This document shows positions 43,607 to 52,107 of a stretch of 64,000 nucleotides of DNA, in pieces. Source of the DNA: an uncultured Lachnospiraceae bacterium (GTDB taxonomy: Bacteria > Bacillota > Clostridia > Lachnospirales > Lachnospiraceae). The stretch spans positions 1 through 64,000 of the forward strand of contig CAJTUB010000008.1 in the NCBI GenBank assembly GCA_910579465.1, given 5' to 3'. The notes under the pieces were generated by a model that saw only the letters and a list, made by a program, of their open reading frames with translations, did not search any database and had not been told where the DNA came from. The position numbers were made by a program, and so were the translations under genes. Position 1 is the first letter of the stretch, and every line of letters begins with the position of its first letter.

Positions 43607-44769
43607 CGCTTTACGACCTTTGCACGGACAACGAGACAGTCATGCGCGGCAACGGTCGGCGCAAAGCGTTCGGTAAAGGTGCCGAGGTCCTTGTGCTCCC
43701 AGCAGTCATATAAAGAGAGCGCGGTGCCGGAGGCATACGGAAGTCCCATATCCCAGAACAGAAGCGGAAGCTCCCGGTTTCCTTCGCCGAGGTTGAAGAA
43801 GCCGATTGCAAGGTCGCCGTTGGCTAAGAGCTTGACCAGCATAAAGGCATCATAGCCGTGGAACCACTGCGGCTCCGGCTTAATCCGGTAAGCACCGCGG
43901 CATTCAGGGTCCTGGTTAATGGCAATCAGGTCTTTGTTTAAAAGAATCTCCTTTGTTTCCTTGCTTGCTTTGCGGATATCACAGCCAATCATAAGCGGGG
44001 AGCCCATCAGAGCCCAGAGGGAAAAATGGGTCTTGTATTCGGTGTCGGTGCAGCCGCCGACCTTACTGCCGATAAAGTCATTATTGCTGCCGCCGTGCAT
44101 GCCGACCACCAGCATATCGATGTCATTATGGCAATAGTTTCCGGTATAGCATTCCTTTTCCAACTGGGAAAGGGCAAGATTCTTAATGGAATCCCAGTTG
44201 TCCTGGATATCGCCGGTAGAGCGGTACATATGGGCGCCGGACTCCCGGATCCACTGATAGACATTATCCTCGCCCCAGTTGCAGGCAGAAAACAGGATGT
44301 CCCTGCCGCAGTTCTTTAAGGCAATTCCCATTCGTTTGTAAAGAAGCTCGCCGTTTATCTGACGCGGCTTAAAGCAGTAGTCATACTTGAGGAAATCAAT
44401 TCCCCATGCTGCAAACTGTGCGGCATCCTGGAATTCGTGCTCGAAGCTGCCCGGATATCCTGCACAGGTGTGCGTTCCGGCACAGGAATACATGCCGAAC
44501 TTCAGGCCCTTTTCGTGAATATAGTCGGCAAGTGCCTTCATGCCGCCCGGAAACTTCTTCGGGTCGGCAACCAGATTTCCGTTTTCATCGCGTTCACGCA
44601 GGCTCCAGCAGTCGTCGATGACGATGTACTCGTAGCCTGCTTCCTGATAGCCCTCTGAGACAAAAAGGTCCGCAATTTCTTTTATCAGGGTTTCATTGAT
44701 ATCCCAGGTAAATGTGTTCCATGAGTTCCAGCCCAGTGCCGGAAGCATGCCTGTCTTAGAAATGGTCAT
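43603..44769 (-). CDS. Alpha-galactosidase, GH27
   Basis: A 388-residue glycoside hydrolase without signal peptide, so probably cytosolic. GH27 landmarks are PALGWNSWNTF at the start, IDDCWSLRERDENGN, KFGMYSCAGTHTC, the nucleophile Asp in FLKYDYCFKP, the acid/base region RSTGDIQDNWDSI, and SLWALMGSPLMIGCDIR. It removes terminal alpha-galactose from oligosaccharides such as melibiose or raffinose, or host glycans. There is no transporter nearby, so uptake must be encoded elsewhere. On the reverse strand a TATACT -10 (44798-44803) lies about 30 bases upstream of GGAGGAACTC. Confidence 0.92.
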   Translation of the reverse strand: MTISKTGMLPALGWNSWNTFTWDINETLIKEIADLFVSEGYQEAGYEYIVIDDCWSLRERDENGNLVADPKKFPGGMKALADYIHEKGLKFGMYSCAGTHTCAGYPGSFEHEFQDAAQFAAWGIDFLKYDYCFKPRQINGELLYKRMGIALKNCGRDILFSACNWGEDNVYQWIRESGAHMYRSTGDIQDNWDSIKNLALSQLEKECYTGNYCHNDIDMLVVGMHGGSNNDFIGSKVGGCTDTEYKTHFSLWALMGSPLMIGCDIRKASKETKEILLNKDLIAINQDPECRGAYRIKPEPQWFHGYDAFMLVKLLANGDLAIGFFNLGEGNRELPLLFWDMGLPYASGTALSLYDCWEHKDLGTFTERFAPTVAAHDCLVVRAKVVKR

Positions 44770-44986
44770 GTGAGTTCCTCCGTTTTTTTATTCTCTTAGT
44801 ATAGGCAAAAAAACCCATACGTTATTCTGATTATATCGTTTTGCATAGAAAAATTCAATGCTTTTTTCTATCTTGGGTTTCCGTATTTTTTGAATAACCC
44901 CAAAAAGTCCCGTAAGCTGCCGCACGGTCCGCGGAACACAAAAGGGGGTACAAAATGCGGAGACTTAAGTTTTTTCTATGGGTTTG

Positions 44987-45016
44987 TTGACGGGAAGGGA
45001 GAGAGTGGGCTATAAT
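44987..45016 (+). promoter_or_regulatory. Sigma-A promoter for the esterase lipoprotein
   Basis: TTGACG 44987-44992, 18 bases, TATAAT 45011-45016. The -10 overlaps an ATG at 45015, which rules that codon out as the start of the esterase. Confidence 0.7.
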
Positions 45017-45050
45017 GATAGTACCAAATACGATTTTGCGGAGGAAAAGG

Positions 45051-46121
45051 ATGAAGACAAGGAAAGGCTTTTTAAAGAGCGGCTGCAGGGCAGTGGTTTT
45101 ATTGTTACTGCTTGCTGTAGCAGCAGGCTGTACGAAGAAGGAAGAGGTTGCACCGACGCCGGAGCCGACGAAGGAAGCGACACCGGAACCGACAAAGACG
45201 CCGACACCGGAGCCGACGAAGGAAGCAACACCGGAGCCGACCAAGGCGGCAGCGGTTGATGCATGGTTTGATTTTGGGAAAGGAAATAATATGGAGAATA
45301 TTGAAATTGAGACCTTTTGTCCGTCTGCCTATCAGACGAACCGGATTGATGTGATGTACGGAAAGATGGTGAAAACCAGTTATTATTCCACAACTTGTGA
45401 AAAAAACAGGAATGTGATTGTTCTGCTGCCGCAGGGATATACCGAAGACAAGGAATATCCGGTTTTGTATGTGCTGCACGGTATTTTCGGAGATGAGAAA
45501 TCCATGATCGGGGACGGAAACAGCGGTCTTAGGATTACGGTCGGGAATATGATGGCAGAGGGGATAGCAAAGGATATGATTCTTGTGTTCCCGTATATGT
45601 ATGCCAGCAAGACGCAGGACGTATGTACGGCGATTGATGCTGACAATATTGCGGCGTATGATAATTTTGTCAATGACCTTACCAATGACCTGATGCCGTT
45701 CTTAAAGGAGAACTATTCGGTGGCAGAGGGCAGGGAAAATACGGCGATTATCGGCTTTTCCATGGGAGGAAGGGAGTCGCTTGCCATCGGCTTTTTACGT
45801 CCGGATTTGTTCGGCTATGTCGGCGCGATTGCGCCTGCGCCGGGACTGACGCCGGGTAAGGACTGGGCAACGACGCATCCGGGGCAGTTTGCAGAGGATG
45901 AGTTAAAGTTCGCGGAGGATGTGGAAAGTCCGTATGTCCTTATGATCTGCTGCGGCGATAAGGACAGCGTGGTCGGAACCTTCCCGCAGAGCTATCACAC
46001 GATTTTAAGCCGGAATGAGGTAAATCACCTCTGGTGGATAGTTCCGGGCTCGGATCACGGTGACCCGGCAATCACAAGTGGGATTTACAATTTCTGCAAG
46101 GCAATTTTTAAGGCAGAATAA
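45051..46121 (+). CDS. Esterase lipoprotein (esterase D/feruloyl-esterase fold)
   Basis: A 356-residue exported enzyme. The signal peptide ends in the lipobox AVAAGC, followed by tandem Pro/Thr/Glu repeats (TPEPTKEA and variants, four copies). The alpha/beta-hydrolase domain of the PF00756 type shows YPVLYVLHGIFGDEKSM, nucleophile Ser in IIGFSMGGRESLAIG, Asp in CCGDKDSVV and His in VPGSDHGDPA. This fold covers carbohydrate esterase family 1 (acetylxylan/feruloyl) and siderophore esterases. Surface tethering and the neighbouring alpha-galactosidase point to plant polysaccharide side-chain removal. ATG 45051 follows GGAGGAAAAGG. Confidence 0.85.
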   Translation: MKTRKGFLKSGCRAVVLLLLLAVAAGCTKKEEVAPTPEPTKEATPEPTKTPTPEPTKEATPEPTKAAAVDAWFDFGKGNNMENIEIETFCPSAYQTNRIDVMYGKMVKTSYYSTTCEKNRNVIVLLPQGYTEDKEYPVLYVLHGIFGDEKSMIGDGNSGLRITVGNMMAEGIAKDMILVFPYMYASKTQDVCTAIDADNIAAYDNFVNDLTNDLMPFLKENYSVAEGRENTAIIGFSMGGRESLAIGFLRPDLFGYVGAIAPAPGLTPGKDWATTHPGQFAEDELKFAEDVESPYVLMICCGDKDSVVGTFPQSYHTILSRNEVNHLWWIVPGSDHGDPAITSGIYNFCKAIFKAE

Positions 46122-46206
46122 AATGCAGGGATACGGAGTACGAAAGGGTTTTGGGTACTTCTATCAGGTAAAAGCAATATTCGAAACAGGACGGAGGAAT
46201 GATTTT

Positions 46207-46800
46207 GTGAAACTGTTAATCATAAGACACGGTGAAAGCGAAGCGGATATTCTTAAGGTACATGAAGGCAGAGCCGATTTTGAACTGACCGGGCGCGGGC
46301 ATCGTCAGGCGGAAGCCATGGGCAGATATGTCAGTCAGAACTATCAGGTTGAAAAGATTTATCACAGCACGCTGAAAAGAGCTGTGCAGACGGCACATCA
46401 TCTGGCTTCACAAACCGGCGCACCCCTTATCTCCGACGAACGCCTGATGGAGTTTAACAACGGTCTGCTTGCAGGATTAAAGCATAGTGTTGTCGTCGAA
46501 AAATATCCGCAGGTTGAAGTACCATTACATTCCGCTCTTTACGAGCAGGAAAGTATGCTTGAATTCAGATATAGAGCCGAGTTTATGCTGTCAAAGCTAC
46601 TTTCGGAAAATGATGAAAACAGTACGGCAGCCGTAGTTACCCACGGCGGTATGATTAATCAGCTTTACCGCGCATTTTTCAGATTGCCCGTAGATGCGGA
46701 ATATGTATTCCGGACGGGTGATACGGGGATTCATGAATGGATTATCAGCGGGAGTTCCCGTATTGTCGTAAAATCAAATTTTGTACCCCATGATATATAA
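46207..46800 (+). CDS. Histidine phosphatase family protein (PhoE/GpmB-like)
   Basis: A 197-residue phosphatase. The phospho-accepting His is in LLIIRHGESEA, the Arg in HSTLKRAVQTAHHLA, the acid in LMEFNNGLLAG and the second His in AAVVTHGGMINQL. The substrate is not predictable; the family covers phosphoglycerate mutase-like and broad phosphatases. The start is GTG 46207 behind GGAGGAATG; the frame extends to 46060 within the esterase gene but has no site there. Composition is slightly more AT-rich than its neighbours. Confidence 0.85.
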   Translation: MKLLIIRHGESEADILKVHEGRADFELTGRGHRQAEAMGRYVSQNYQVEKIYHSTLKRAVQTAHHLASQTGAPLISDERLMEFNNGLLAGLKHSVVVEKYPQVEVPLHSALYEQESMLEFRYRAEFMLSKLLSENDENSTAAVVTHGGMINQLYRAFFRLPVDAEYVFRTGDTGIHEWIISGSSRIVVKSNFVPHDI

Positions 46801-46836
46801 TATCTCAGTTGTCAATGGAGGAAAAGAGGGAGCTCT

Positions 46837-47232
46837 ATGGTAAAAAAAACGGATTGGAAGACGGAAGAGATGCCGGAACAGGTAGAAAGCTTCGTGATGG
46901 AACGGAGCCTGACCGACAGCGAAACAGAATACATAAAAGAAGGACATAGACCGCAGGAAATGGAAGATAAGTGGTTTATGTATTATGAGAATAATACGCT
47001 CTTTATTCACCGGAGCTGGACAGGATATTGTATTTATAAAATCGATTTGTCTAAGCAGGGGGAATTAAATGTAACTGTAAACCGGAACCCGGAGCAGTAT
47101 AAGGAGAATTCGGTAGAAAATGACCGTATTATGGTAAATATCCTTATCAATCAGTTATTGCAGCGGAATGGTGAGAATGCGGAACTGATGAAACGGTATC
47201 TTGCCAATAAAAACAAAAGGGACGACGCCTGA
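46837..47232 (+). CDS. Hypothetical protein, 131 aa
   Basis: A 131-residue soluble acidic protein: a charged helical start (WKTEEMPEQVESFVMERSL), a beta-like centre (KWFMYYENNTLFIHRSWTGY; IYKIDLSKQGELNVTVNRN), and a helical tail with several Asn. The W-x-G-x-x-I-Y-K pattern resembles small DUF-type proteins often found near toxin-immunity or phosphatase genes, but I do not recognise it. It is 36 bases after the phosphatase (RBS GGAGGAAAAGAGG) and before a clear terminator, so probably co-transcribed. Confidence 0.65.
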   Translation: MVKKTDWKTEEMPEQVESFVMERSLTDSETEYIKEGHRPQEMEDKWFMYYENNTLFIHRSWTGYCIYKIDLSKQGELNVTVNRNPEQYKENSVENDRIMVNILINQLLQRNGENAELMKRYLANKNKRDDA

Positions 47233-47254
47233 TAAGGACGGGGTCCGGGATGGA

Positions 47255-47294
47255 AGAAGGGATTAGCATCTTATGCGGCGGTCCCTTCTTTTTT
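47255..47294 (+). terminator. Intrinsic terminator
   Basis: AGAAGGGA 47255-47262 pairs with TCCCTTCT 47282-47289, followed by TTTTT. Confidence 0.75.
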
Positions 47295-47305
47295 ACCGGG
47301 AGGGG

Positions 47306-47334
47306 TTGAGTTTTTCCGGAATTTCTTATATAAT
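47306..47334 (+). promoter_or_regulatory. Sigma-A promoter for uppP-ftsK
   Basis: TTGAGT 47306-47311, 17 bases, TATAAT 47329-47334, just downstream of the terminator. Confidence 0.7.
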
Positions 47335-47365
47335 GAAATGATAGGAAATGAAAAGAGGAAGTAAA

Positions 47366-48226
47366 ATGGAACTGATAAAAGCGATTATTCTGGGGCTGAT
47401 TCAGGGGCTGGCGGAGTTTCTGCCCATCAGCAGTTCGGGGCATCTGGCGATTTTTAAGCATGTGCTCGGGTTTGAGACGGAGACGGGGCTCTTATTCGAC
47501 GTGCTGCTGCATTTAGGGACGTTAGCCGCGGTGTTTGTAGCGTTCCGCAAGGATATTTTTGAGCTGGTGAAGGAGGGCTTTTCCATTATCGGCGGGTTTT
47601 TCAAAAGTGTGTATCTGTGTCTGGCAAAGCGGCAGAAGTGGCAGCCGGTAGTTACGACGCCGTACCGCCGTTTTGTTATGCTGGTGATTGTCTCTACGAT
47701 ACCGACGGGAATTATGGGGGTTCTGTTAAAGGATGTTATCGGCGCTGCTTCCGCGACGCTGCTTGTGCCGGGGATTCTTCTGTTGTTAAACGGCGTGCAG
47801 CTTCTGGTTTCGGACCATCTTGCCGACGGGAAGCTTACGGCGGCGGACGCCTCCTATCCAAAGGCGGCTCTGGTAGGCGTAGCGCAGGGCGTAGCTACGT
47901 TCCCGGGGATTTCCCGTTCCGGTACGACGATTACGGCGTGCCTTGCGTGCGGGTTTTCGAGGGAGTTTGCGGTAAAGTATTCCTTTATTATGTCAATCCC
48001 GGCAATTCTCGGAGCGCTTGTGTTAGAGCTTCTCGACTTTTCGCCGGAGCAGCTTTCGGCGTCCGGACTGATGAACTATCTGACGGGGACCGTGATTGCG
48101 GGACTGGTGGGTTATGTGTGCATCAAAACGATGCTTGTGATTGTAAGGGGAAAGAAGTTTAAGTATTTTGCATATTACTGCTTTGCCATGGGCGCATTCG
48201 CGGTAATGTTCAGCCTTTTGGCATAG
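47366..48226 (+). CDS. uppP: Undecaprenyl-diphosphatase
   Basis: A 286-residue membrane enzyme (BacA/UppP) that dephosphorylates undecaprenyl pyrophosphate for reuse in wall synthesis. Both signature regions are intact: GLAEFLPISSSGHLAIFKH with the Ser/His cluster, and ATFPGISRSGTTITACLA with the second cluster. About eight helices are predicted. It also confers bacitracin tolerance in this family. ATG 47366 follows GAGGAAGTAAA; ftsK starts 23 bases after its stop. Confidence 0.95.
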   Translation: MELIKAIILGLIQGLAEFLPISSSGHLAIFKHVLGFETETGLLFDVLLHLGTLAAVFVAFRKDIFELVKEGFSIIGGFFKSVYLCLAKRQKWQPVVTTPYRRFVMLVIVSTIPTGIMGVLLKDVIGAASATLLVPGILLLLNGVQLLVSDHLADGKLTAADASYPKAALVGVAQGVATFPGISRSGTTITACLACGFSREFAVKYSFIMSIPAILGALVLELLDFSPEQLSASGLMNYLTGTVIAGLVGYVCIKTMLVIVRGKKFKYFAYYCFAMGAFAVMFSLLA

Positions 48227-48249
48227 ATTTGAGGAGGAAGAGAAAGGAA

Positions 48250-51200
48250 ATGGCAGCCGGAAGCAAGGGAACAGGAACGAAGAGGACTACGTCCGCGGGG
48301 ACTTCAGGAAGGCGGACGGGGACCGGAACGAAAAGCGGGAGCAGGAGCTCTGCGGGAACCAGAAAGAAAAGCACTTCTGCGGCAAGGGGCAGAAACGGAA
48401 AGAAGGCGCAGGCGTCCACGGAGCTTCAGAATGAAGTTGCGCTGATGATTACGCTGGTAGTGTCCGTGCTTCTGTTTCTGAGTCATTTCAATTTAGGCGG
48501 TGCGGCCGGCAATGCCATTAACGGCGTAATGTTCGGGTTGTTTGGCATTCTTGCGTATTTATTTCCGGTGATTTTGTTTTTCGGTATGGCGTTTTTTCTT
48601 GCAAACCGGGGCAACCGGACGCTTCCGCTGAAGATGCTGTATGTGTTCGGTATGCTGCTTATGCTGACGGCGTTTATCCAGCTTCTGACGTCCTATTCCC
48701 CGGAGCAGTGGAAGCCGGACGGGGAAAACACGGGGATTCCGCTTGGCAGCTATTATACGCTTGCGAGAGACTATAAAAAGGGCGGCGGTATTTTCGGCGG
48801 CTTTATCTGTTATTTGTTTGAGCCGCTGTTTGGCAGGGCAGGCTCTTTTGTAGTAGTGATTGCGGTATTTCTCGTCTGCTTTATGCTGTTTTCTAAAAAG
48901 GCGTTGTTTGCGTGGATTGCAAAGCGGGGCAGTGAGCGTTATGTGATACATAAGGCGCATGCGATGGAGCGAAGGGAGTCCTATGAACAGAGACAGGCGG
49001 AGAGGGCGCGTCTGATTGAGGAGAAGCGGAAGGAGCTAGGGGAGCACCGTGCAAAGACCTATCTTTTATCCGAAGAGGAAAAGAGAAAGCTTGGGATGGC
49101 AGAAGCGGCAGAGCTGCCGGAGGTGCAGGAGCCTCCTGCACCTGTAGTGCCGAAGCGTCCTGTTGCGAAGAAAGAGAGAGAGAAGGAGAAGAAGGGCTTT
49201 TCAATTAACGGGATACCGGAAAAGGATTTTACCGCGGAGCTGAACGCCCAGTATACGTTGCCGAAGCAGACGGTGTCCGAGGTCAGCACGCTCTATGAGG
49301 AGGAGCGCATACAGCAGAATAAGGGGCTCCGTATGATAGAAATTTCTCCGGAGACCGGAGAGTACAGGGATACTACCTATGCAGGGCGGTGGACGGCACA
49401 GGAGAAGCCTTTACAGAAGGAGCCGGTAGTAAAAGAACCGCTTCCGTTCGTGCCAAAGGCGGTGGAGCAGACCGTGCCGCAGCAGCAGGAACAGGCAGTG
49501 CCGGTATATCGTGAGCAGACTGTACCGGTGCACCGCGAGCCGACTGTAGCAGAGCAGCTTTCCGCGCTCGGCGTACAGGACAGGCAGACCTCGGGCGGAC
49601 ATGTTTTCCGTGACAGTCCGGCGTCTTCGGCAGCAGAGCCTGCGGAGACGGAGCGGCAGGAGGTGCAGGAAGCATATGCAGAGCGGACCAGCGGAGCATA
49701 TGGCGCCGGTCAGGCAGAGGATACGGAAAAGGAAGCCTCGGGACGGGGAGCCGGCGAGTCCGCAATGGAAGGGACAAAAGAGACAAAGACGGCAAAGGAC
49801 AGTGTAAAGGATGTTTCCGGAGAGCCGCTTATCATAGAGGAAACGAAACCGGTCAAAAAGTATGTGGTTCCGCCGATTGACCTGCTGACGAAGCCGAAGG
49901 GCTCAAAGGGCGTTTCCGAGCAGGATTTACGGGAGACGGCGCAGAAGCTGCAGAGTACGCTTGACAGCTTCGGGGTGCGCGTAACCGTTACGAATGTCAG
50001 CTGCGGCCCGTCGGTAACGCGCTATGAGCTGCAGCCGGAGCAGGGGGTAAAGGTCAGCCGTATTACGAGTCTTGCAGATGATATCAAGCTGAATCTGGCG
50101 GCGGCGGATGTGCGTATCGAGGCGCCGATTCCGGGAAAGGCGGCGGTCGGAATCGAGGTGCCGAACAAGGAAAATTCAACGGTGCTGCTGCGTGAGCTGT
50201 TAGAGTCGGGCGAGTTTACATCGCATGCTTCGAGGGTAGCGTTTGCGGTAGGAAAGGATATCGGCGGTCAGACGGTTGTGACGGATATTGCAAAGATGCC
50301 GCACCTTTTGATTGCGGGAGCGACCGGCTCCGGTAAGTCGGTCTGCATCAATACGCTGATTATGAGTATTTTGTATAAGGCTGACCCGGCGGATGTCAAG
50401 CTGATTATGGTGGACCCGAAGGTCGTGGAGCTTTCGGTCTATAACGGGATTCCGCACCTGATGATTCCGGTCGTGACCGACCCGAAGAAGGCAAGCGCCG
50501 CATTGAACTGGGCGGTTGTCGAAATGACGGAGCGTTATCAGAAGTTTGCGGAGCTCGGTGTCCGTGACTTAAAGGGATACAATGAACGTGTTGCGGATGC
50601 GGCGGCACAGGGCTTGGAGGAGGAGAAGTACAAGCGTCTGCCGCAGATTGTCATTATCGTGGACGAGCTTGCCGACCTGATGATGGTAGCGCCGGGAGAG
50701 GTGGAGGATTCCATCTGCCGTCTGGCGCAGTTAGCACGTGCCGCAGGCCTGCATCTTGTCATTGCGACGCAGCGTCCGTCCGTCAACGTCATTACAGGTC
50801 TGATTAAGGCGAATATCCCGTCCCGGATTGCCTTTGCGGTATCGTCGGCGATTGACTCGCGTACCATTCTGGACAGCGCGGGCGCCGAAAAGCTGTTAGG
50901 AAAGGGCGATATGCTCTTTTTCCCGTCCGGCTATTCCAAGCCGGTGCGTGTGCAGGGCGCGTTTGTGTCCGACCATGAGGTAAGCGCTGTTGTCGACTTT
51001 TTAAAGGCGCAGAGCGACGGGGTCAGCTACAGCGACGAGGTTACGGAGAAAATCGCCAATATGCCGAATGGGGGAGGACAGGCGGGCGGCTCCGGGAGCC
51101 AGAGCGGGTACGATGAGTATTTTGCAGATGCCGGCAGGCTGATTATCGAAAAGGACAAGGCGTCCATCGGGATGCTGCAACGCGCCTATAAGGTCGGCTT

Positions 51201-51330
51201 TAACCGTGCGGCGCGCATTATGGACCAGCTCGCCGAGGCGGGCGTGGTAGGACCGGAGGGCGGCACAAAGCCGCGGAAGATACTGATGACGGCGGAAGAG
51301 TTCGAGCAGTTTATAGGAGATTATGTCTGA
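48250..51330 (+). CDS. ftsK: DNA translocase FtsK/SpoIIIE
   Basis: A 1026-residue membrane-anchored DNA pump for chromosome segregation at the septum or into the forespore. A Ser/Thr/Lys/Arg-rich N-terminus of 55 residues precedes about four helices (70-225). Next comes a long linker (250-530) rich in Glu, Gln, Pro and Ala with VPVYREQTVPVHRE repeats. The RecA-like motor has Walker A LIAGATGSGKSVCIN, Walker B IVIIVDELADLMM and RPSVNVITGLIKANIPSRIA. The C-terminal gamma winged helix (YKVGFNRAARIMDQLAEAG) reads DNA polarity. ATG 48250 follows GAGAAAGGA. The stop shares one base with the yjjG ATG. Confidence 0.94.
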   Translation: MAAGSKGTGTKRTTSAGTSGRRTGTGTKSGSRSSAGTRKKSTSAARGRNGKKAQASTELQNEVALMITLVVSVLLFLSHFNLGGAAGNAINGVMFGLFGILAYLFPVILFFGMAFFLANRGNRTLPLKMLYVFGMLLMLTAFIQLLTSYSPEQWKPDGENTGIPLGSYYTLARDYKKGGGIFGGFICYLFEPLFGRAGSFVVVIAVFLVCFMLFSKKALFAWIAKRGSERYVIHKAHAMERRESYEQRQAERARLIEEKRKELGEHRAKTYLLSEEEKRKLGMAEAAELPEVQEPPAPVVPKRPVAKKEREKEKKGFSINGIPEKDFTAELNAQYTLPKQTVSEVSTLYEEERIQQNKGLRMIEISPETGEYRDTTYAGRWTAQEKPLQKEPVVKEPLPFVPKAVEQTVPQQQEQAVPVYREQTVPVHREPTVAEQLSALGVQDRQTSGGHVFRDSPASSAAEPAETERQEVQEAYAERTSGAYGAGQAEDTEKEASGRGAGESAMEGTKETKTAKDSVKDVSGEPLIIEETKPVKKYVVPPIDLLTKPKGSKGVSEQDLRETAQKLQSTLDSFGVRVTVTNVSCGPSVTRYELQPEQGVKVSRITSLADDIKLNLAAADVRIEAPIPGKAAVGIEVPNKENSTVLLRELLESGEFTSHASRVAFAVGKDIGGQTVVTDIAKMPHLLIAGATGSGKSVCINTLIMSILYKADPADVKLIMVDPKVVELSVYNGIPHLMIPVVTDPKKASAALNWAVVEMTERYQKFAELGVRDLKGYNERVADAAAQGLEEEKYKRLPQIVIIVDELADLMMVAPGEVEDSICRLAQLARAAGLHLVIATQRPSVNVITGLIKANIPSRIAFAVSSAIDSRTILDSAGAEKLLGKGDMLFFPSGYSKPVRVQGAFVSDHEVSAVVDFLKAQSDGVSYSDEVTEKIANMPNGGGQAGGSGSQSGYDEYFADAGRLIIEKDKASIGMLQRAYKVGFNRAARIMDQLAEAGVVGPEGGTKPRKILMTAEEFEQFIGDYV

Positions 51331-52013
51331 TGGAGTACGACGTTTTATTGTTTGATGCGGATGATACGCTGTTTGACTTCGGGAAGGCAATGCGGACGTC
51401 CCTGCAGAGGTCGATGGAGGCGATGGGGATTCCTTTCCGGGCAGAGTATTGTACGGTCTATGGAACGCTGAATGAAGCGCTCTGGCGGCAGTTAGAGCAG
51501 GGCGTGCTGACAAAGGAGGAACTGAAAAAGCGCCGTATGGCGGAGTTTTTTGAAAAAATCGGCGTTACGGCGGATGCCGCAAGGATGCAGGAGCTGTACC
51601 AGCAGCAGTTAAACGGCAGCGCCTTTCTGCTTCCGGACGCAAGGGAGGTCCTTTCTGCCCTTTCGGCGGAAAAAAGCTGCTATATTGTGACAAACGGCTT
51701 TGCCGAGACACAGCGGGGACGTTTAAAGCAGGCAGGAATCGACGGCTTTTTTAAGGGGCTGTTTATTTCGGAGGAAATCGGCGCACAAAAGCCGGACAAG
51801 AAATTTTTTGACGCGGTGTTTTCCGTTTTAGGAGAAGAGATGCGGGAGCGTGCCGTGATTATCGGGGATTCGCTGACCTCGGATATGCTCGGCGGAAGCA
51901 GGGCGGGAATCGCGACCTGCTGGTATAATCCAAAGCAAAAGGAAAATCCGCAGAAGATTCCGGTGACAAAGGAAATCCGGAGTCTCAGGGAGCTTATGGC
52001 GTGGCAGGCTTAA
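51330..52013 (+). CDS. yjjG: YjjG-family noncanonical pyrimidine nucleotidase (HAD)
   Basis: A 227-residue HAD phosphatase. Motif I is YDVLLFDADDTLFDFGKA, where the A-D-D-T variant and the F-D-F tail mark YjjG. Motif II is YIVTNGFAETQ, motif III EIGAQKPDKKFF, and motif IV VIIGDSLTSDMLGGSRAG. YjjG dephosphorylates odd pyrimidine nucleotides to keep them out of DNA. The ATG overlaps the ftsK stop by one base (TGATG). Confidence 0.88.
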   Translation: MEYDVLLFDADDTLFDFGKAMRTSLQRSMEAMGIPFRAEYCTVYGTLNEALWRQLEQGVLTKEELKKRRMAEFFEKIGVTADAARMQELYQQQLNGSAFLLPDAREVLSALSAEKSCYIVTNGFAETQRGRLKQAGIDGFFKGLFISEEIGAQKPDKKFFDAVFSVLGEEMRERAVIIGDSLTSDMLGGSRAGIATCWYNPKQKENPQKIPVTKEIRSLRELMAWQA

Positions 52014-52081
52014 ATATAAAATGCGGAAACGCAAACGGCAAAGGAAGGCTGCCGGGGAACAGGACTGCATATAAAATGTGG
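52014..52081 (+). repeat. 13-base direct repeat before fhs
   Basis: ATATAAAATGYGG occurs at 52014-52026 and 52069-52081, 55 bases apart, flanking a GC-rich stretch with a weak stem. The role is unknown and it could be chance; each copy contains a TATAAA that might act as a -10. Confidence 0.35.
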
Positions 52082-52107
52082 AGGTTCAGGAAAGAAGGAG
52101 GAGAAAA

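Noticed and set aside
45145..45255. Tandem repeats in the esterase gene as a CRISPR-like array
   Set aside because: They encode a Thr/Pro/Glu linker in frame and have no spacers; this is a normal lipoprotein tether.
52014..52107. Possible THF riboswitch before fhs
   Set aside because: The space is under 100 bases and I could not match the conserved THF riboswitch segments; only a 13-base direct repeat was seen.
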